Notes: generated by a model from the sequence alone, not told the origin. A stretch of 64,000 nucleotides of DNA from Eremothecium cymbalariae DBVPG#7215 (GCF_000235365.1 NC_016456.1:744001-808000); one strand, 5' to 3'. Shown: positions 31,896-42,254, counted from the first letter of the stretch. Made by a program: numbers and translations.

Positions 31896-33035
31896 TTAGG
31901 CAATAATATGTTTAAGCATGTTAATATACTTCTGCGCCTGCCTGGATACTAAGAACCATTTCTTGCTACTCCAGCGACCGATAATGTTCCACTCAACCTT
32001 TATCTGGTACGCCATCCGTTCATAACCGTATTTTATAAATTGGTTAGCTTCCGTCACCCAAGGAGACAAAATACTCTGGAGCCCTCCAAGAGTGTTATTT
32101 AATACATTTACTATCTCATCACATGAAGTTCCCACCGCTTGGCACGTCCTTTGAATATGTATAGTTTTTATTTTTAGCACACCATCACTTGCGACTACTC
32201 TTGCCTTGTTAGCCAGTCTAACGCAACTAGGGACGACACAGCTCTCGAACTTCTCGTTCGTTATAGATATGCCTTCATTGATATGATTACTGAGGACTTG
32301 GTATTTATAAGTAAGCATCGGGAGCCATTCGTAATGTAATTTATAAAACAGAGTCAGTTGATACCCTAACAGTTTCGATACAATAAACTTTCCCGCCTGC
32401 GTCGGAACAAAATCTTCAGGATCTGTAACAGGATATGCAACCTTCTTCTCGAAATCTACAATGAACTTCTTAGTTCCATACTTTTCGAAAGGCACCATTA
32501 TCTCAACATTGTTGAAGACTAACGTATTATCATGATTGTAACCAAGAATAGATGGCGTTAAAGAATCATCCATACTCAAACCAGCTCTAGGTTCCATCAG
32601 AAACCACAACCGTTGAAAACAGTAGCATGCCATCACTGTCGCAGACGATGTTAACAAAATTATCTGCAAAGTAGATAAATTATTGATTCTCATCAATAAA
32701 TGATTGACCATTATCCGGCCTCGCGAGATGACATCATCATCTTCTATTTCCTCAAAATTATCACCACCGTCAGAATCTGCATGTACTAAAGTGCTGTGTC
32801 CATAATCACTAGCCTGCGTAAAATCGCAGCTTCCCTCCCCACTAGTACTATCTGCCGTATCCGGTTTCGTAGGACAGTCTGATTCATCACTGCTCGTATT
32901 GGACAAAATATCATCGAAGTTTGCAGAGTCTGGAATGTCGACCAATAACTGAGATTCAACGGACCCATTCTTCTCAGTATTGAAGTTCACCAAGCTCCAA
33001 GTCTTGTCGAGCCTTTTTTTAACTACCGATCCCAT
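31896..33035 (-). CDS. ATG39: Nuclear-envelope autophagy receptor Atg39
   Basis: The 379-residue single-pass protein is assigned to Atg39, the receptor for selective autophagy of the perinuclear ER. Evidence: a very N-terminal Atg8-interacting motif W13-S-L-V16, equivalent to the WNLV motif of S. cerevisiae Atg39; an acidic Ser/Asp-rich cytosolic region (residues 40-105); one transmembrane segment (about 121-145, LQIILLTSSATVMACYCF); and a long C-terminal part with amphipathic-helix-like stretches, expected in the perinuclear lumen. Position supports it: YLR312C (ATG39) lies two genes from CDC25 in S. cerevisiae. The family evolves fast, so most of the sequence is not recognisable to me. Confidence 0.75.
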   Translation of the reverse strand: MGSVVKKRLDKTWSLVNFNTEKNGSVESQLLVDIPDSANFDDILSNTSSDESDCPTKPDTADSTSGEGSCDFTQASDYGHSTLVHADSDGGDNFEEIEDDDVISRGRIMVNHLLMRINNLSTLQIILLTSSATVMACYCFQRLWFLMEPRAGLSMDDSLTPSILGYNHDNTLVFNNVEIMVPFEKYGTKKFIVDFEKKVAYPVTDPEDFVPTQAGKFIVSKLLGYQLTLFYKLHYEWLPMLTYKYQVLSNHINEGISITNEKFESCVVPSCVRLANKARVVASDGVLKIKTIHIQRTCQAVGTSCDEIVNVLNNTLGGLQSILSPWVTEANQFIKYGYERMAYQIKVEWNIIGRWSSKKWFLVSRQAQKYINMLKHIIA

Positions 33036-33511
33036 ATCTCTAAGACCTCCAAATTTTTAGAAACACTTTAAGCTTGTTCTTTCCCTTTTTCTTACCGGTT
33101 AATCAACCTATTATTGATTATAAATCCTACTGTTCTTCAATAACTCTTCGAAATATCAAAAGCTGATATGTCTTTAACCGCTATTGTCAGATCTGTTATA
33201 CCTATCTCCTTACTTATTGAATACTTGAATACACACTAGTTTCCTGACAACGCCAAACTCAAACACCACTAACAGAACACTTCTAAACCAACTGATATGA
33301 GTAGACAAAACTCACTTATCCTACCACTATCTTGGTCCCCCTGACCCCTTGCGACTCATCTAAAACATGACATCTCATGTACATCGTCAACAATGACTGT
33401 ATTTTGCTTACATCAAATATTATAAGTTTAAACTAAGGTAGTAGAGGGGTTTATGTGAGTCCGCTGAATGATTACAGGGTTGTAGATAGGTATTTGTTGT
33501 GTAGGGTGCAG
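33036..33511. other. ATG39 promoter / NUP49 3' flank
   Basis: 476 bases between tandem minus-strand genes. No ORF, RNA gene or repeat seen. It is also the synteny breakpoint between the YLR/YLL-type block and the YGL172-175-type block. Confidence 0.55.
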
Positions 33512-34846
33512 TCAGGAAGAAATAATGGTATTTTTATTGAAGCCACTTAGCTCCTTAACTCTCTGGTGGAGTTGGGCAACCCGTTCGGCCATATCCATGA
33601 AGAGTTCGAACTCCTCAATTACCGTCGCGACGATAGAATTGATTCCAGTTTTGACAAGATCGTTAAATTCGCTGGATGAATTTTCGGAGGAGCCAAACAT
33701 GTCGCTATCGAGGCCGTTTACAGCACTTTTGATGTCAGAAAGAACGCGGAAATACTCATCGAGTTTATGTTTGTAGAGGAGGATCTTTTCCTGGAAGAAT
33801 TTGTTGAGCTCTGCGGAAGATACCTTTGTGCCTGGGGTGAGGAGTTGGTTTAGGATGAGGGAAAAGCTCTCCGAGTCACGGATGTTGTCGTCTGTCAGAC
33901 TCTTGATAGATTCGATCCTTTTGAGATCTTGTTGTAGAGATTGCGTTGTAAGGGAGTAGGTCTTGAGAAGAAACTGAACGTCACGCGGTACAGACTGGAT
34001 GAGTTCTAGGTGTTCCGCCTCTTCAGCTTTGAGATGGTGCGATATTGAAACCTGTCTTTGGAAGTACTGGTCCAGTTTCTCGATCTCTTGGCGGATGTGT
34101 GGTGGGAGATCGACTATCCGTGTCATCGATGTGATGGGAAGCTGCGATATTAGGTTTAGCGACGAAGTCGCATCCTGGTTTTGCTGCTGCTGCTGCAAAC
34201 CCAACACATTGTTCTGGGATTCGAACAGACCTCCCATTGTACCCGTGTTCGAGGAATTGGAAAATAGCCCAGTACCTGAGACACCTAATGAACCAGCGTT
34301 GTTGTTGTTGTTGTTGTTGTTGGAAAGACCACTGCCACCACCAAACAGACCTTGTGATGCATTGTTTCCCGACGGTTTGGCATCAAGAAACCCCCCAGTT
34401 GCATTGGAACTACCAAACAATCCGGTCCCCCCAGTTGTTCCACCAACTTTCGAGCCAAACAGGCCACCGGCAGACGAACCCGAATTATTCATATTCCCAA
34501 ACAATCGACCTCCGGAATTGGCATTGTTAGCGGCAACTCCACCCCCGCCGATCTGAGTTCCAAGCTTCATCCCAGAAGCCGCGTTCATATTACCTTGCCC
34601 AAACAATCCCATTCCTCCACCCACCGTGTTTCCACCTCCCATGGCATTGCCTTGTCCAAAAAACCCACCCGTACCCGATGCATTCGTATTGTTTTGACCA
34701 AACAAGCCCCCTGTACTACCATTTCCACCAGCATTCGATTGTCCAAACAATCCACCAGTGTTACCACCAGCCTGACCCTGCCCAAAAAGGCCCCCGCCAG
34801 CCGCTGCCGTCCCTGTAGACGCTGGCCTATTACCAAAGTTGAACAT
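33512..34846 (-). CDS. NUP49: GLFG nucleoporin Nup49
   Basis: The 444-residue channel nucleoporin is the homologue of vertebrate Nup58/45 and forms the central trimer with Nsp1 and Nup57. The first ~225 residues are GLFG repeats (GGLFGQ, GLFGSS, GGLFES). The rest is the coiled-coil region starting SQLPITSMTRIVDLPPHIRQ, which closely matches yeast Nup49 (472 residues). An Asn8 run (GTT repeats on the plus strand near 34310) adds low complexity. It is divergent from XRN1 across a 443-base promoter, as in S. cerevisiae YGL172W/YGL173C. Confidence 0.96.
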   Translation of the reverse strand: MFNFGNRPASTGTAAAGGGLFGQGQAGGNTGGLFGQSNAGGNGSTGGLFGQNNTNASGTGGFFGQGNAMGGGNTVGGGMGLFGQGNMNAASGMKLGTQIGGGGVAANNANSGGRLFGNMNNSGSSAGGLFGSKVGGTTGGTGLFGSSNATGGFLDAKPSGNNASQGLFGGGSGLSNNNNNNNNAGSLGVSGTGLFSNSSNTGTMGGLFESQNNVLGLQQQQQNQDATSSLNLISQLPITSMTRIVDLPPHIRQEIEKLDQYFQRQVSISHHLKAEEAEHLELIQSVPRDVQFLLKTYSLTTQSLQQDLKRIESIKSLTDDNIRDSESFSLILNQLLTPGTKVSSAELNKFFQEKILLYKHKLDEYFRVLSDIKSAVNGLDSDMFGSSENSSSEFNDLVKTGINSIVATVIEEFELFMDMAERVAQLHQRVKELSGFNKNTIISS

Positions 34847-35117
34847 TCCCTCCGATATAGCTTATCCTTCCAACTGAGGAGTCCTATATTCTGCTCCTTT
34901 TGTTACAATTCTTGACGATGAAGATGTGATCCAACGAATCAAATTTTCCCGCATCTAATATATTGTAGTCAAATAATACAACTTCCAATCAGACCCAGGG
35001 CCGTCTGCCCAAAGTAAAAGGCCACCAGAATGCTCCATAACCGAGCAAGATGCTTGAAGGCCATACTGGAACCATTGTCAAACCGCGATATCCGCAATGA
35101 TCTTCTGCATATCCGAA

Positions 35118-35125
35118 TCACGTGA
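35118..35125. promoter_or_regulatory. Cbf1-type box TCACGTGA
   Basis: A perfectly palindromic TCACGTGA matches the Cbf1 consensus and lies about 165 bases upstream of XRN1 and 270 upstream of NUP49. Confidence 0.5.
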
Positions 35126-35186
35126 CTGCAGTTACGTTAGTCTATATGTCACCACTTACGGTAAAAGTTTCTACTTAGATCACCGC

Positions 35187-35195
35187 TTTGCCACC
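35187..35195 (-). promoter_or_regulatory. PACE element (Rpn4-type GGTGGCAAA)
   Basis: TTTGCCACC on the plus strand is the exact reverse complement of the Rpn4 proteasome-associated control element. It lies about 95 bases before the XRN1 start. Neither neighbour is a proteasome gene, so function is uncertain. Confidence 0.4.
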
Positions 35196-35289
35196 TTGAT
35201 AAGGTTCTCCAAACTAATGATATACCACGTTAGGGACATAGCGGCGTAACTGCACAGTCCATTTAATCAATAAGTTACATATCAGAAGC

Positions 35290-38200
35290 ATGGGTATTCC
35301 TAAATTCTTCCGTTATATATCTGAAAGATGGCCAAACATTTCTCAGTTGCTTGATGGCAGTCAAATATCTGAGTTTGACACTCTATACTTGGATATGAAT
35401 TCGATTCTACACACATGCACTCATGGTAATGATGCTGATGTTACGAAGAGACTGTCAGAGGAAGAGGTGTATTTGAAGATATTTACTTATATTGACCATT
35501 TATTCCGTACTATCAAGCCTAAGGAGGTTTTTTACATGGCGATCGATGGGGTTGCTCCTAGGGCTAAAATGAACCAACAACGGTCACGGAGATTCAGAAC
35601 AGCTATGGATGCCGAAAAGGCTTTAAAGAAGGCTATTGAGAATGGCGAGGAGATACCTAGTGGAGAACCGTTCGACTCCAATTGTATCACTCCTGGTACG
35701 GAGTTTATGGCGAAATTGACTAAAAATTTGAAGTATTTTATTCACGAAAAAATATCTTCTGATTCGTTATGGCGGCAAGCCAATGTTATATTGTCTGGTC
35801 ATGAAGTTCCTGGTGAGGGGGAGCACAAGATTATGGAACATATTAGAATTCTTAGGTCACAGAAAGACTACAATCCTAACACCAGGCATTGTATATATGG
35901 GCTAGATGCAGATCTGATAATTTTAGGCCTGTCAGTTCATGATTCGCACTTTGCTTTACTGAGGGAAGAAGTTTTATTTGGAAAGAACCATAATTCTAAA
36001 CCGTTAGAGCAGCAGAACTTTTTTCTGTTACACATAAGCATTTTGAGGGAATATCTGGAGTTAGAGTTTGCTGAGTTAGAAAACGAACTTATGTTTGAAT
36101 ATGATTTTGAACGGTTGCTCGATGATTTTATCTTGGTGTTGTTTGTGATTGGTAATGATTTCTTGCCCAACTTACCTGACTTGCATTTGAACAAGGGTGC
36201 GTTTCCCGTTTTACTCCAGACGTTTAAAGAAGCGTTAAGACACATGGATGGCTATATGAATGAATGTGGTACCATAAATTTCAGCAGATTTTCCATCTGG
36301 CTTGAATACTTGTCCAAGTTTGAAAAGGCAAATTTTGAACGGAGCGATATCGATATTGAGTGGTTCAATCAGCAACTTGAAAATATATCTTTAGAGGGTG
36401 CACGTAAACGGGTCAAGTCCGGGAAGAAGCTTCTACTAAAACGACAGAGACAAATAGTAGGTGCTGTGAAACCGTGGCTGTTAAAAACAGTTGAAGAGAA
36501 GCTTTCCGCAAATGTTTCTGATGCCGATATCACACTGTCTCCTCCTTTAGCTGGGCACCTAGTTGCAAACAATATTGACTTCCTCAAAGAGTTGGCTTTT
36601 GAATTGTATTTGGTTGTTGTTCATTCCCAGTCACAAGACACTTACACCTTTAAAGTCGATCTGGACAGTTTCAATTTAAATGCGTCTGAAGAGGAGCATA
36701 AGTCACGTTTAAGCAATTTAAGACGTTCTATTAAAATTTTTGAACAAGCTACCATTGTAGATGATGAGGAAGAATTGGAGGAGAAAATGGAGATCTACGA
36801 TGATCGTTTCAACCAATGGAAGGATGCTTATTATAAAGAAAAATTGGGGTTTTCTTATTACGATGACGAAAAACTAAAGGAACAAACTGAAAACTATGTT
36901 GAAGGCCTACAATGGGTGTTGTATTATTATTACCAAGGTTGTCCTTCATGGTCATGGTATTATAAATATCATTATGCCCCCCGTATTTCAGATATTATCA
37001 AAGGTATTAACAAGAAAATTTCCTTTGAAAAGAATCGGCCTTTCACACCATTCCAGCAGTTAATGTCCGTTTTGCCAAAAAGATCTAAAAATTTGATTCC
37101 ACCTGTTTATAGACCCTTGATGTATGATGAAAAATCTCCAATCCTAGACTTTTATCCAAATGATGTCGAGTTAGATAAAAACGGCAAAACGGCGGATTGG
37201 GAAGCCGTCGTCAAAATATCTTTTGTCGATGCAGAGAGGTTAATAAAAGTTATGGCTCCTTATGATGAAAAATTAAATCAAGAAGAGAAAGATAGGAATA
37301 GATTTGGTACTGACATACTTTTTTGTTTTAACCCACAAATTGATAATGTCTACGAGTCTCCATTAAAGGGTCTATTCACTAATATTGCCCACAATCACTG
37401 TATTGAAAGGAAATATATTATGCGCCCGTTAGAAACAAGCGATATTCGCTTTGGCTTGCCTGAAGGTGCCAAATTGGGCACTTCAGCGCTAGCAGGATTT
37501 CCATCTTTAAAATCTATTCCATTTGAAAACAAACTTGTCTACAATGAATGTACTATATTTCAACAGCGTTCTAAATATCAGACTATGTTGCTATACGTTA
37601 AAGATATTTACCAAGCTAGCAACATGTCTATTAGTGATATCGCCCAAAGGTATATGAATAAAATTATTTATACCAACTGGCCATATTTGCGAGAGTCAAA
37701 GTTAGTTGGAATATATTCCAGAGACGTTATTTACGAATCCACAGAAGCACAAGACGGCGTTAGAAGCAACTTTATCACGAAATCCTCCACTCCTGATGAT
37801 TTAAAATGGATTCTTCCAATGAATTCCTCAATGAAGCAGACTTATTCAAAGAAAAGCGGTATTATACTGGATGATATTCGAGCTATTATTAAGGTATATC
37901 CAGTTACGGGTCTGGCTAGAGAGTTGGATGGCTCCTATACTAAGACTTTTTCCAAGACAGAAGAATACTACCCCTTACAATTGTTTATCGAAGATGTCGA
38001 AAATAAAGACGAAAGGTATCAAGAGACGCCACCGTTGCCTATTGAAGAGGAGTATCCTTTGAATTCAAGGGTCATCTTCCTCGGAGATTATGTATATGGT
38101 GGAGAAGCAATTGTTGATGGTTATTCTAGCCCAACCAGATTACGGTTAACTATTAATAAGAGATCCACAAGAATGGAGCCAAATATTGGCAAAATCAGGG

Positions 38201-39729
38201 CAAGTATGGACAAGAAAGCGATTCGGTATATACCATCCTATATTGTGGCTAGGAAGTTGAATTTACCCCCCTTATTCCTCTCCAAAATTACCTCCAAATT
38301 TTTGATTGACGCTGAAAAAAGTCTCCACAATGTAGGCTTGACAGTGAAAATCCAATCGGCTAACGTGAAAGCGCTCGGCTATGCGAACAAGAACGGCACT
38401 ATATGGGAATATTCTACTTTAACTATCCAGCTATTGGAGCATTATAGAAATACTTTCCCGGAATTCTTCAATAGTTTATCGAAATTACAGGGTAACATGA
38501 TTAGTATTAATAGTGTTTTTCCTAATAAGTCTCCACAGGAAGCCACTAAAATTTTGGAAGCTGTTGCTGCATACGTTGGAGATCTAAGAAGCCAATTCAT
38601 TATGGTCTCTTTGGAGAGTGACTCTTTGACAAAGGCGTCGATTCATGCGGTCGAAACGGAAATCCAAAGATTTGTTCAATTGGAGGATCGAACTGAAAAG
38701 AGGCAGCTAGCGAAGGTTCCTCGGGAGGCTGTCTTAGATCCAAACAGATCTTCCGCTCAATTACGAGCACAGAGGTTCGATTTGGGTGATCGTGTTATGT
38801 ACGTTCAAGATTCTGGCAATGTACCATTGTTTGCAAAGGGTACTGTCGTTGGTTATACGACCATCGGTACTAGATTATCGATCCAAGTTTTATTTGATCA
38901 GGAATTTGTTGCAGGTAACACCCTTGGGGGTAGGTTAACCACCAAGCGTGGGATCGGATTGGATTCATCCTTCTTATTAAACATTACCAACAGGCAGTTC
39001 ATTTATCATTCCAAAGCTTCCATAAAAACCGTGGGTCAAACCGGCAACTTTAAGCAACCAAAAGTTCAATCTGATCATACGTTAACCACGGTGCAGCAAA
39101 AAATGAAAATGGAGGAGCTCAAGAAGCGCCAGGCTCATGAAATGTTGAGTATGATAAAAAAGGATGATCAGAAGAATGACAGGCCAGAGCGAGGGCACAA
39201 AGTTTCGGATGTTTCAAATTCTTCCGCCCCTAATTCTAAAACTTCGAACGTGCAAGTAGCCTTGAATGCTGTTGGAAAAAATGTTGCAACTAATGTTTAC
39301 AATGCAGTGCTAAACCAAGTCACGAATCCAGGTTCTCAGCAACCCGTTCTATTTGCAATGCCTCCCCAAGGTTCGCAAGAAGCCATGCACCTCCAAGGAA
39401 TGCTAGCCGTGCCACCTGATGGTATGATGGTTCCCCCAAACCCACTGATGTTTAGTGTACCATCTCATCCTATTGGAACTTTGCCGAACGTACATTGTAG
39501 TTTTCCGCCCTCAAACACGATGACATCGCCAAAGCCAGTTTCTATTAGTACTAAAATGAGCAGTGGATCGTATTCGGGTAGCGAGAAATCTGTTTCACGG
39601 TCCTCAAACTCCTTTGGATCAGATAACTCTAAAATCAAAAGAGGTAAAAATCCAAACCGTGGTAGAAGACGTAATAATCGTGGTGCATCCCCCCAACGAG
39701 GTCGTGATACCTTTAGCCCATCACAATGA
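35290..39729 (+). CDS. XRN1: Cytoplasmic 5'-3' exoribonuclease Xrn1
   Basis: The 1479-residue enzyme degrades decapped mRNA in the cytoplasm. The N-terminus MGIPKFFRYISERWPN is invariant in the family. Catalytic acidic motifs follow: LYLDMNSILHTC, GEGEHKIMEHIR, IYGLDADLIILGLSVHD and IGNDFLPNLPDLHL. The conserved region 2 and the PAZ/KOW/SH3-like region follow to about residue 1230. The C-terminal ~250 residues are low complexity (Pro/Ser/Asn, then an Arg-rich RGKNPNRGRRRNNRG). S. cerevisiae Xrn1 has 1528 residues. Gene order NUP49-XRN1-BUD13-SAE2 matches YGL172W-YGL175C. Confidence 0.98.
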   Translation: MGIPKFFRYISERWPNISQLLDGSQISEFDTLYLDMNSILHTCTHGNDADVTKRLSEEEVYLKIFTYIDHLFRTIKPKEVFYMAIDGVAPRAKMNQQRSRRFRTAMDAEKALKKAIENGEEIPSGEPFDSNCITPGTEFMAKLTKNLKYFIHEKISSDSLWRQANVILSGHEVPGEGEHKIMEHIRILRSQKDYNPNTRHCIYGLDADLIILGLSVHDSHFALLREEVLFGKNHNSKPLEQQNFFLLHISILREYLELEFAELENELMFEYDFERLLDDFILVLFVIGNDFLPNLPDLHLNKGAFPVLLQTFKEALRHMDGYMNECGTINFSRFSIWLEYLSKFEKANFERSDIDIEWFNQQLENISLEGARKRVKSGKKLLLKRQRQIVGAVKPWLLKTVEEKLSANVSDADITLSPPLAGHLVANNIDFLKELAFELYLVVVHSQSQDTYTFKVDLDSFNLNASEEEHKSRLSNLRRSIKIFEQATIVDDEEELEEKMEIYDDRFNQWKDAYYKEKLGFSYYDDEKLKEQTENYVEGLQWVLYYYYQGCPSWSWYYKYHYAPRISDIIKGINKKISFEKNRPFTPFQQLMSVLPKRSKNLIPPVYRPLMYDEKSPILDFYPNDVELDKNGKTADWEAVVKISFVDAERLIKVMAPYDEKLNQEEKDRNRFGTDILFCFNPQIDNVYESPLKGLFTNIAHNHCIERKYIMRPLETSDIRFGLPEGAKLGTSALAGFPSLKSIPFENKLVYNECTIFQQRSKYQTMLLYVKDIYQASNMSISDIAQRYMNKIIYTNWPYLRESKLVGIYSRDVIYESTEAQDGVRSNFITKSSTPDDLKWILPMNSSMKQTYSKKSGIILDDIRAIIKVYPVTGLARELDGSYTKTFSKTEEYYPLQLFIEDVENKDERYQETPPLPIEEEYPLNSRVIFLGDYVYGGEAIVDGYSSPTRLRLTINKRSTRMEPNIGKIRASMDKKAIRYIPSYIVARKLNLPPLFLSKITSKFLIDAEKSLHNVGLTVKIQSANVKALGYANKNGTIWEYSTLTIQLLEHYRNTFPEFFNSLSKLQGNMISINSVFPNKSPQEATKILEAVAAYVGDLRSQFIMVSLESDSLTKASIHAVETEIQRFVQLEDRTEKRQLAKVPREAVLDPNRSSAQLRAQRFDLGDRVMYVQDSGNVPLFAKGTVVGYTTIGTRLSIQVLFDQEFVAGNTLGGRLTTKRGIGLDSSFLLNITNRQFIYHSKASIKTVGQTGNFKQPKVQSDHTLTTVQQKMKMEELKKRQAHEMLSMIKKDDQKNDRPERGHKVSDVSNSSAPNSKTSNVQVALNAVGKNVATNVYNAVLNQVTNPGSQQPVLFAMPPQGSQEAMHLQGMLAVPPDGMMVPPNPLMFSVPSHPIGTLPNVHCSFPPSNTMTSPKPVSISTKMSSGSYSGSEKSVSRSSNSFGSDNSKIKRGKNPNRGRRRNNRGASPQRGRDTFSPSQ

Positions 39730-39939
39730 AACTCCAGTGATGGGACAAAAAAGAAAGTAAACATATGAATTTTGTTCTTTTTATTCTGTTATTGTATTTT
39801 TAACTTAGTTTACTATTTTATTATGAATTAAATTGTTAGAATACTTCTAATATCCTTCCAATCCCAGACTTTTATTTACCATTATATAACCTTCCCATAT
39901 GATATGATACAATAAATGCTTTTGTATTAACTTCCGCAA

Positions 39940-40755
39940 CTAGAAATCCTGTTGTCTAGTGAAAGATTGGATCCTTCTTTCGTTAATCTCATTTTGCTTG
40001 GAAAACCATTTCGTCTCAAATCCAGTTGATCTATCAACGCCATCCCACCTCCAGCCAGGACAAATTCCAAATCTATTATCAGGATATATTCCATTGTAAA
40101 GTTTCCTTCCTAAAGGTGACAACTGCCGATGTTCTGAGGTATCACCTTCCTTAAAAGCCAGTACTGGATCTTCGAACTTCGTTTCATTGTACCTAAGTTG
40201 AGCAGGCTTCCAACCTGGATGTTTCAGCTGGTATAATTGAATGTCTCCCATGTTAATTTCGTTAATCGCTTTCTGCCTTGCCTGTTCCTTTAAATCCTCA
40301 CTACGCTTTTCCTCTTGTATATAGGTCTGATAATTGTCAATTTCAAGTCCCTTTTGATCTCTAAACACTGGTTCCTGGTTTTTAATAACATCTTCTGCCT
40401 CTGTATTTACTTTTAAGCTGTTGGCTTCAAATTTCACACTATCACCATCAACTGTCTGAAGACCAGGACGAGTTCCTGGAGACATCTTTAAATTATCAAC
40501 ACCCTGGTTACTCGCAGCTGCAACAATATTCTGACGTTCAATTAGTTCATTAGTGTCCAAGTTCCTCCATAAGCCTGTCTTCTTTTTAGATTTATTCGAT
40601 GAGGAGATTCCCAGAGGCTTATTATTTGCAAAAGCAATGTGCTCAGAAGAGTCTATAATATCAAATTTCGTATTGGAACTCGGTGAAGACTCGGAAGTTG
40701 TCTTCGATTTCTTTTGAGTTCCATAGGCTTTGTTTAAATATTCATTGAAAGACAT
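39940..40755 (-). CDS. BUD13: Bud13, RES-complex pre-mRNA splicing and retention factor
   Basis: The 271-residue scaffold of the retention and splicing complex (with Snu17/Ist3 and Pml1) acts on activated spliceosomes. The start MSFNEYLNKAYG and the C-terminal block PDNRFGICPGWRWDGVDRS followed by GFE are the family signatures; the region around RPGLQTVDG is shared as well. S. cerevisiae Bud13 has 266 residues. It is divergent from SAE2, with 153 bases between starts. Confidence 0.94.
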   Translation of the reverse strand: MSFNEYLNKAYGTQKKSKTTSESSPSSNTKFDIIDSSEHIAFANNKPLGISSSNKSKKKTGLWRNLDTNELIERQNIVAAASNQGVDNLKMSPGTRPGLQTVDGDSVKFEANSLKVNTEAEDVIKNQEPVFRDQKGLEIDNYQTYIQEEKRSEDLKEQARQKAINEINMGDIQLYQLKHPGWKPAQLRYNETKFEDPVLAFKEGDTSEHRQLSPLGRKLYNGIYPDNRFGICPGWRWDGVDRSTGFETKWFSKQNEINERRIQSFTRQQDF

Positions 40756-40908
40756 ATTCCACTTTTGTTGTCAGACTAGTTCTTGTTTAGGTTTAAGGCT
40801 TGTTAATATGATAATTTCTCCGCGCACAATTTTATAAGATGAAATTTAATAATATCATCGAAGAGTGTTGTTAACTTAAATATTGGTGTCTAAAACGTAA
40901 GAAGGTTG

Positions 40909-42021
40909 ATGGTAGTTCAGGATATTATCACAAGCAGTCAATCGTATGAGGTTAGGGACTGGCTGCAGGGTCTTTCATGGGAACATTTAGTTTCCTTGCA
41001 ATATGACATTGTTGATGAACTTGCAAGACGTGTACGAGATTTGAAGTTAATTACCCAACTCCCGCAGTTTAAACATGAGGACAATGAAGATCTAATCCCG
41101 ACTCAACTGTCAGTTCCTCGAAGTGTGGATAGCAGGCAGAATTTTGCGAAGGTTGAGCGACCTCCAATGATGGAGGGAGAATGTGATTCCGAACCACTAA
41201 TTCCAGGTACGCTAGAACTACGCGGTAAGCAGTTCGTGTTATCTAGTTCACCGTTGAAGAAAGAGGTTCAGGTAGACAATTTACGAAGATCGCAATGCAC
41301 AACAGCTGGGTCAATTGTTGCTTCGCCGATTAGCAAGAACGTTGCCTCGCATGGGGTGGGATCACACAAAAGATTGGGCAAGGTATGTCCGTTGGAAGTA
41401 AATGAATATGAAGGCTACAATAAAGTACCAGATGATGTAGGGGACATAGACGAACGTATAAGTGACTCTGAAGGTGAATTAGATTGGGTCGGGAGACCTC
41501 AAAGGCTTGACTCTTGGGATAATCAAAAAGACAAGAAGATAAAGATTGATTTTAATATCCATCCACTTGCGAAAAGGCCCTGGATATACGAAGACTTCAG
41601 GGCAAATCATGAGGCTATAGAAGAATTGAATAAATGTAGACTTAAGGAAAACCGCCTTGCCAAAATGGATACAATGGCTGGTATGAAGGTAAATAAAATG
41701 GGAAGCAAACCCAATCAGGATAGTAGTTTCAATGAATCGTTCCCATTGTATGAAAATTTAAGACATAGATCGAAGTCACCTCCTGGGTACGGTAGAATGG
41801 ATTTCCCTACCACTCAGGAGCTTAAAGAAGAAAAGGAACAAGCACAGGATATGATATATGAAAGGACGAAACATAGATTTAAAATGGCTGTCCAGACGGG
41901 TATCCCGTTGTTTGAACGGGAGTATTATTTTAAGAATGAGCAATTGAATACTTGGGTGGATAACGGAGAAATAGCTTGGTCAAAAGAAAACTTACAAATC
42001 TTTAGGAAGAGGGCAAACTAG
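40909..42021 (+). CDS. SAE2: Sae2/CtIP, Mre11 cofactor for DNA-end resection
   Basis: The 370-residue protein stimulates Mre11 endonuclease at blocked double-strand breaks. The C-terminal CtIP-like block is clear: RSKSPPGYGRMDFPTTQE, with the CDK-site Ser (here residue 290, equal to S267 in S. cerevisiae), then RTKHRFKMAV, IPLFEREYYF and WSKENLQIF. The N-terminal ~50 residues are predicted to be the tetramerising helix. An upstream TTG extends the open frame by one codon; ATG 40909 is used. S. cerevisiae Sae2 has 345 residues. Confidence 0.92.
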   Translation: MVVQDIITSSQSYEVRDWLQGLSWEHLVSLQYDIVDELARRVRDLKLITQLPQFKHEDNEDLIPTQLSVPRSVDSRQNFAKVERPPMMEGECDSEPLIPGTLELRGKQFVLSSSPLKKEVQVDNLRRSQCTTAGSIVASPISKNVASHGVGSHKRLGKVCPLEVNEYEGYNKVPDDVGDIDERISDSEGELDWVGRPQRLDSWDNQKDKKIKIDFNIHPLAKRPWIYEDFRANHEAIEELNKCRLKENRLAKMDTMAGMKVNKMGSKPNQDSSFNESFPLYENLRHRSKSPPGYGRMDFPTTQELKEEKEQAQDMIYERTKHRFKMAVQTGIPLFEREYYFKNEQLNTWVDNGEIAWSKENLQIFRKRAN

Positions 42022-42160
42022 TAGCATGTAATGGAGGTATATTGAAAAGTACAAAATTTAGTAATTATTAATTAATAATAATAAATAAAGGAAATAAAGG
42101 ATTAAAACCAATAAATAAAATTCTTATAATATCCGTCGTCGTCGTCGTCGTCGTCGTCGC

Positions 42161-42192
<32 letters not shown>

Positions 42193-42254
42193 CTGTCGTT
42201 TTAAAATAACTTTTTTAAATAAAAATAATAAATACTGGAATTTGGAATTTGGAA
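42022..42254. other. Convergent SAE2-AGC1 3' region with simple-sequence tract
   Basis: 233 bases, AT-rich, dominated by the CGT/CAT tract listed separately. No gene. Confidence 0.6.
42134..42192. repeat. Compound microsatellite (CGT)n(CAT)n
   Basis: About nine CGT units switch through one CGC to about ten CAT units in the 3' flank shared by SAE2 and AGC1. The abrupt unit change by one base suggests a point mutation that then spread by slippage. Confidence 0.95.

Larger units (their letters stand above)
34847..35289. promoter_or_regulatory. Bidirectional NUP49-XRN1 promoter
   Basis: The 443-base divergent region contains a TCACGTGA box and an Rpn4 PACE-type site, both listed separately, and TATA-like AT tracts near each gene. 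No other feature. Confidence 0.6.

Noticed and set aside
34285..34556. Plus-strand frames antisense to NUP49
   Set aside because: They are reverse readings of the GLFG/Asn repeats, which lack stops in the antisense frames.
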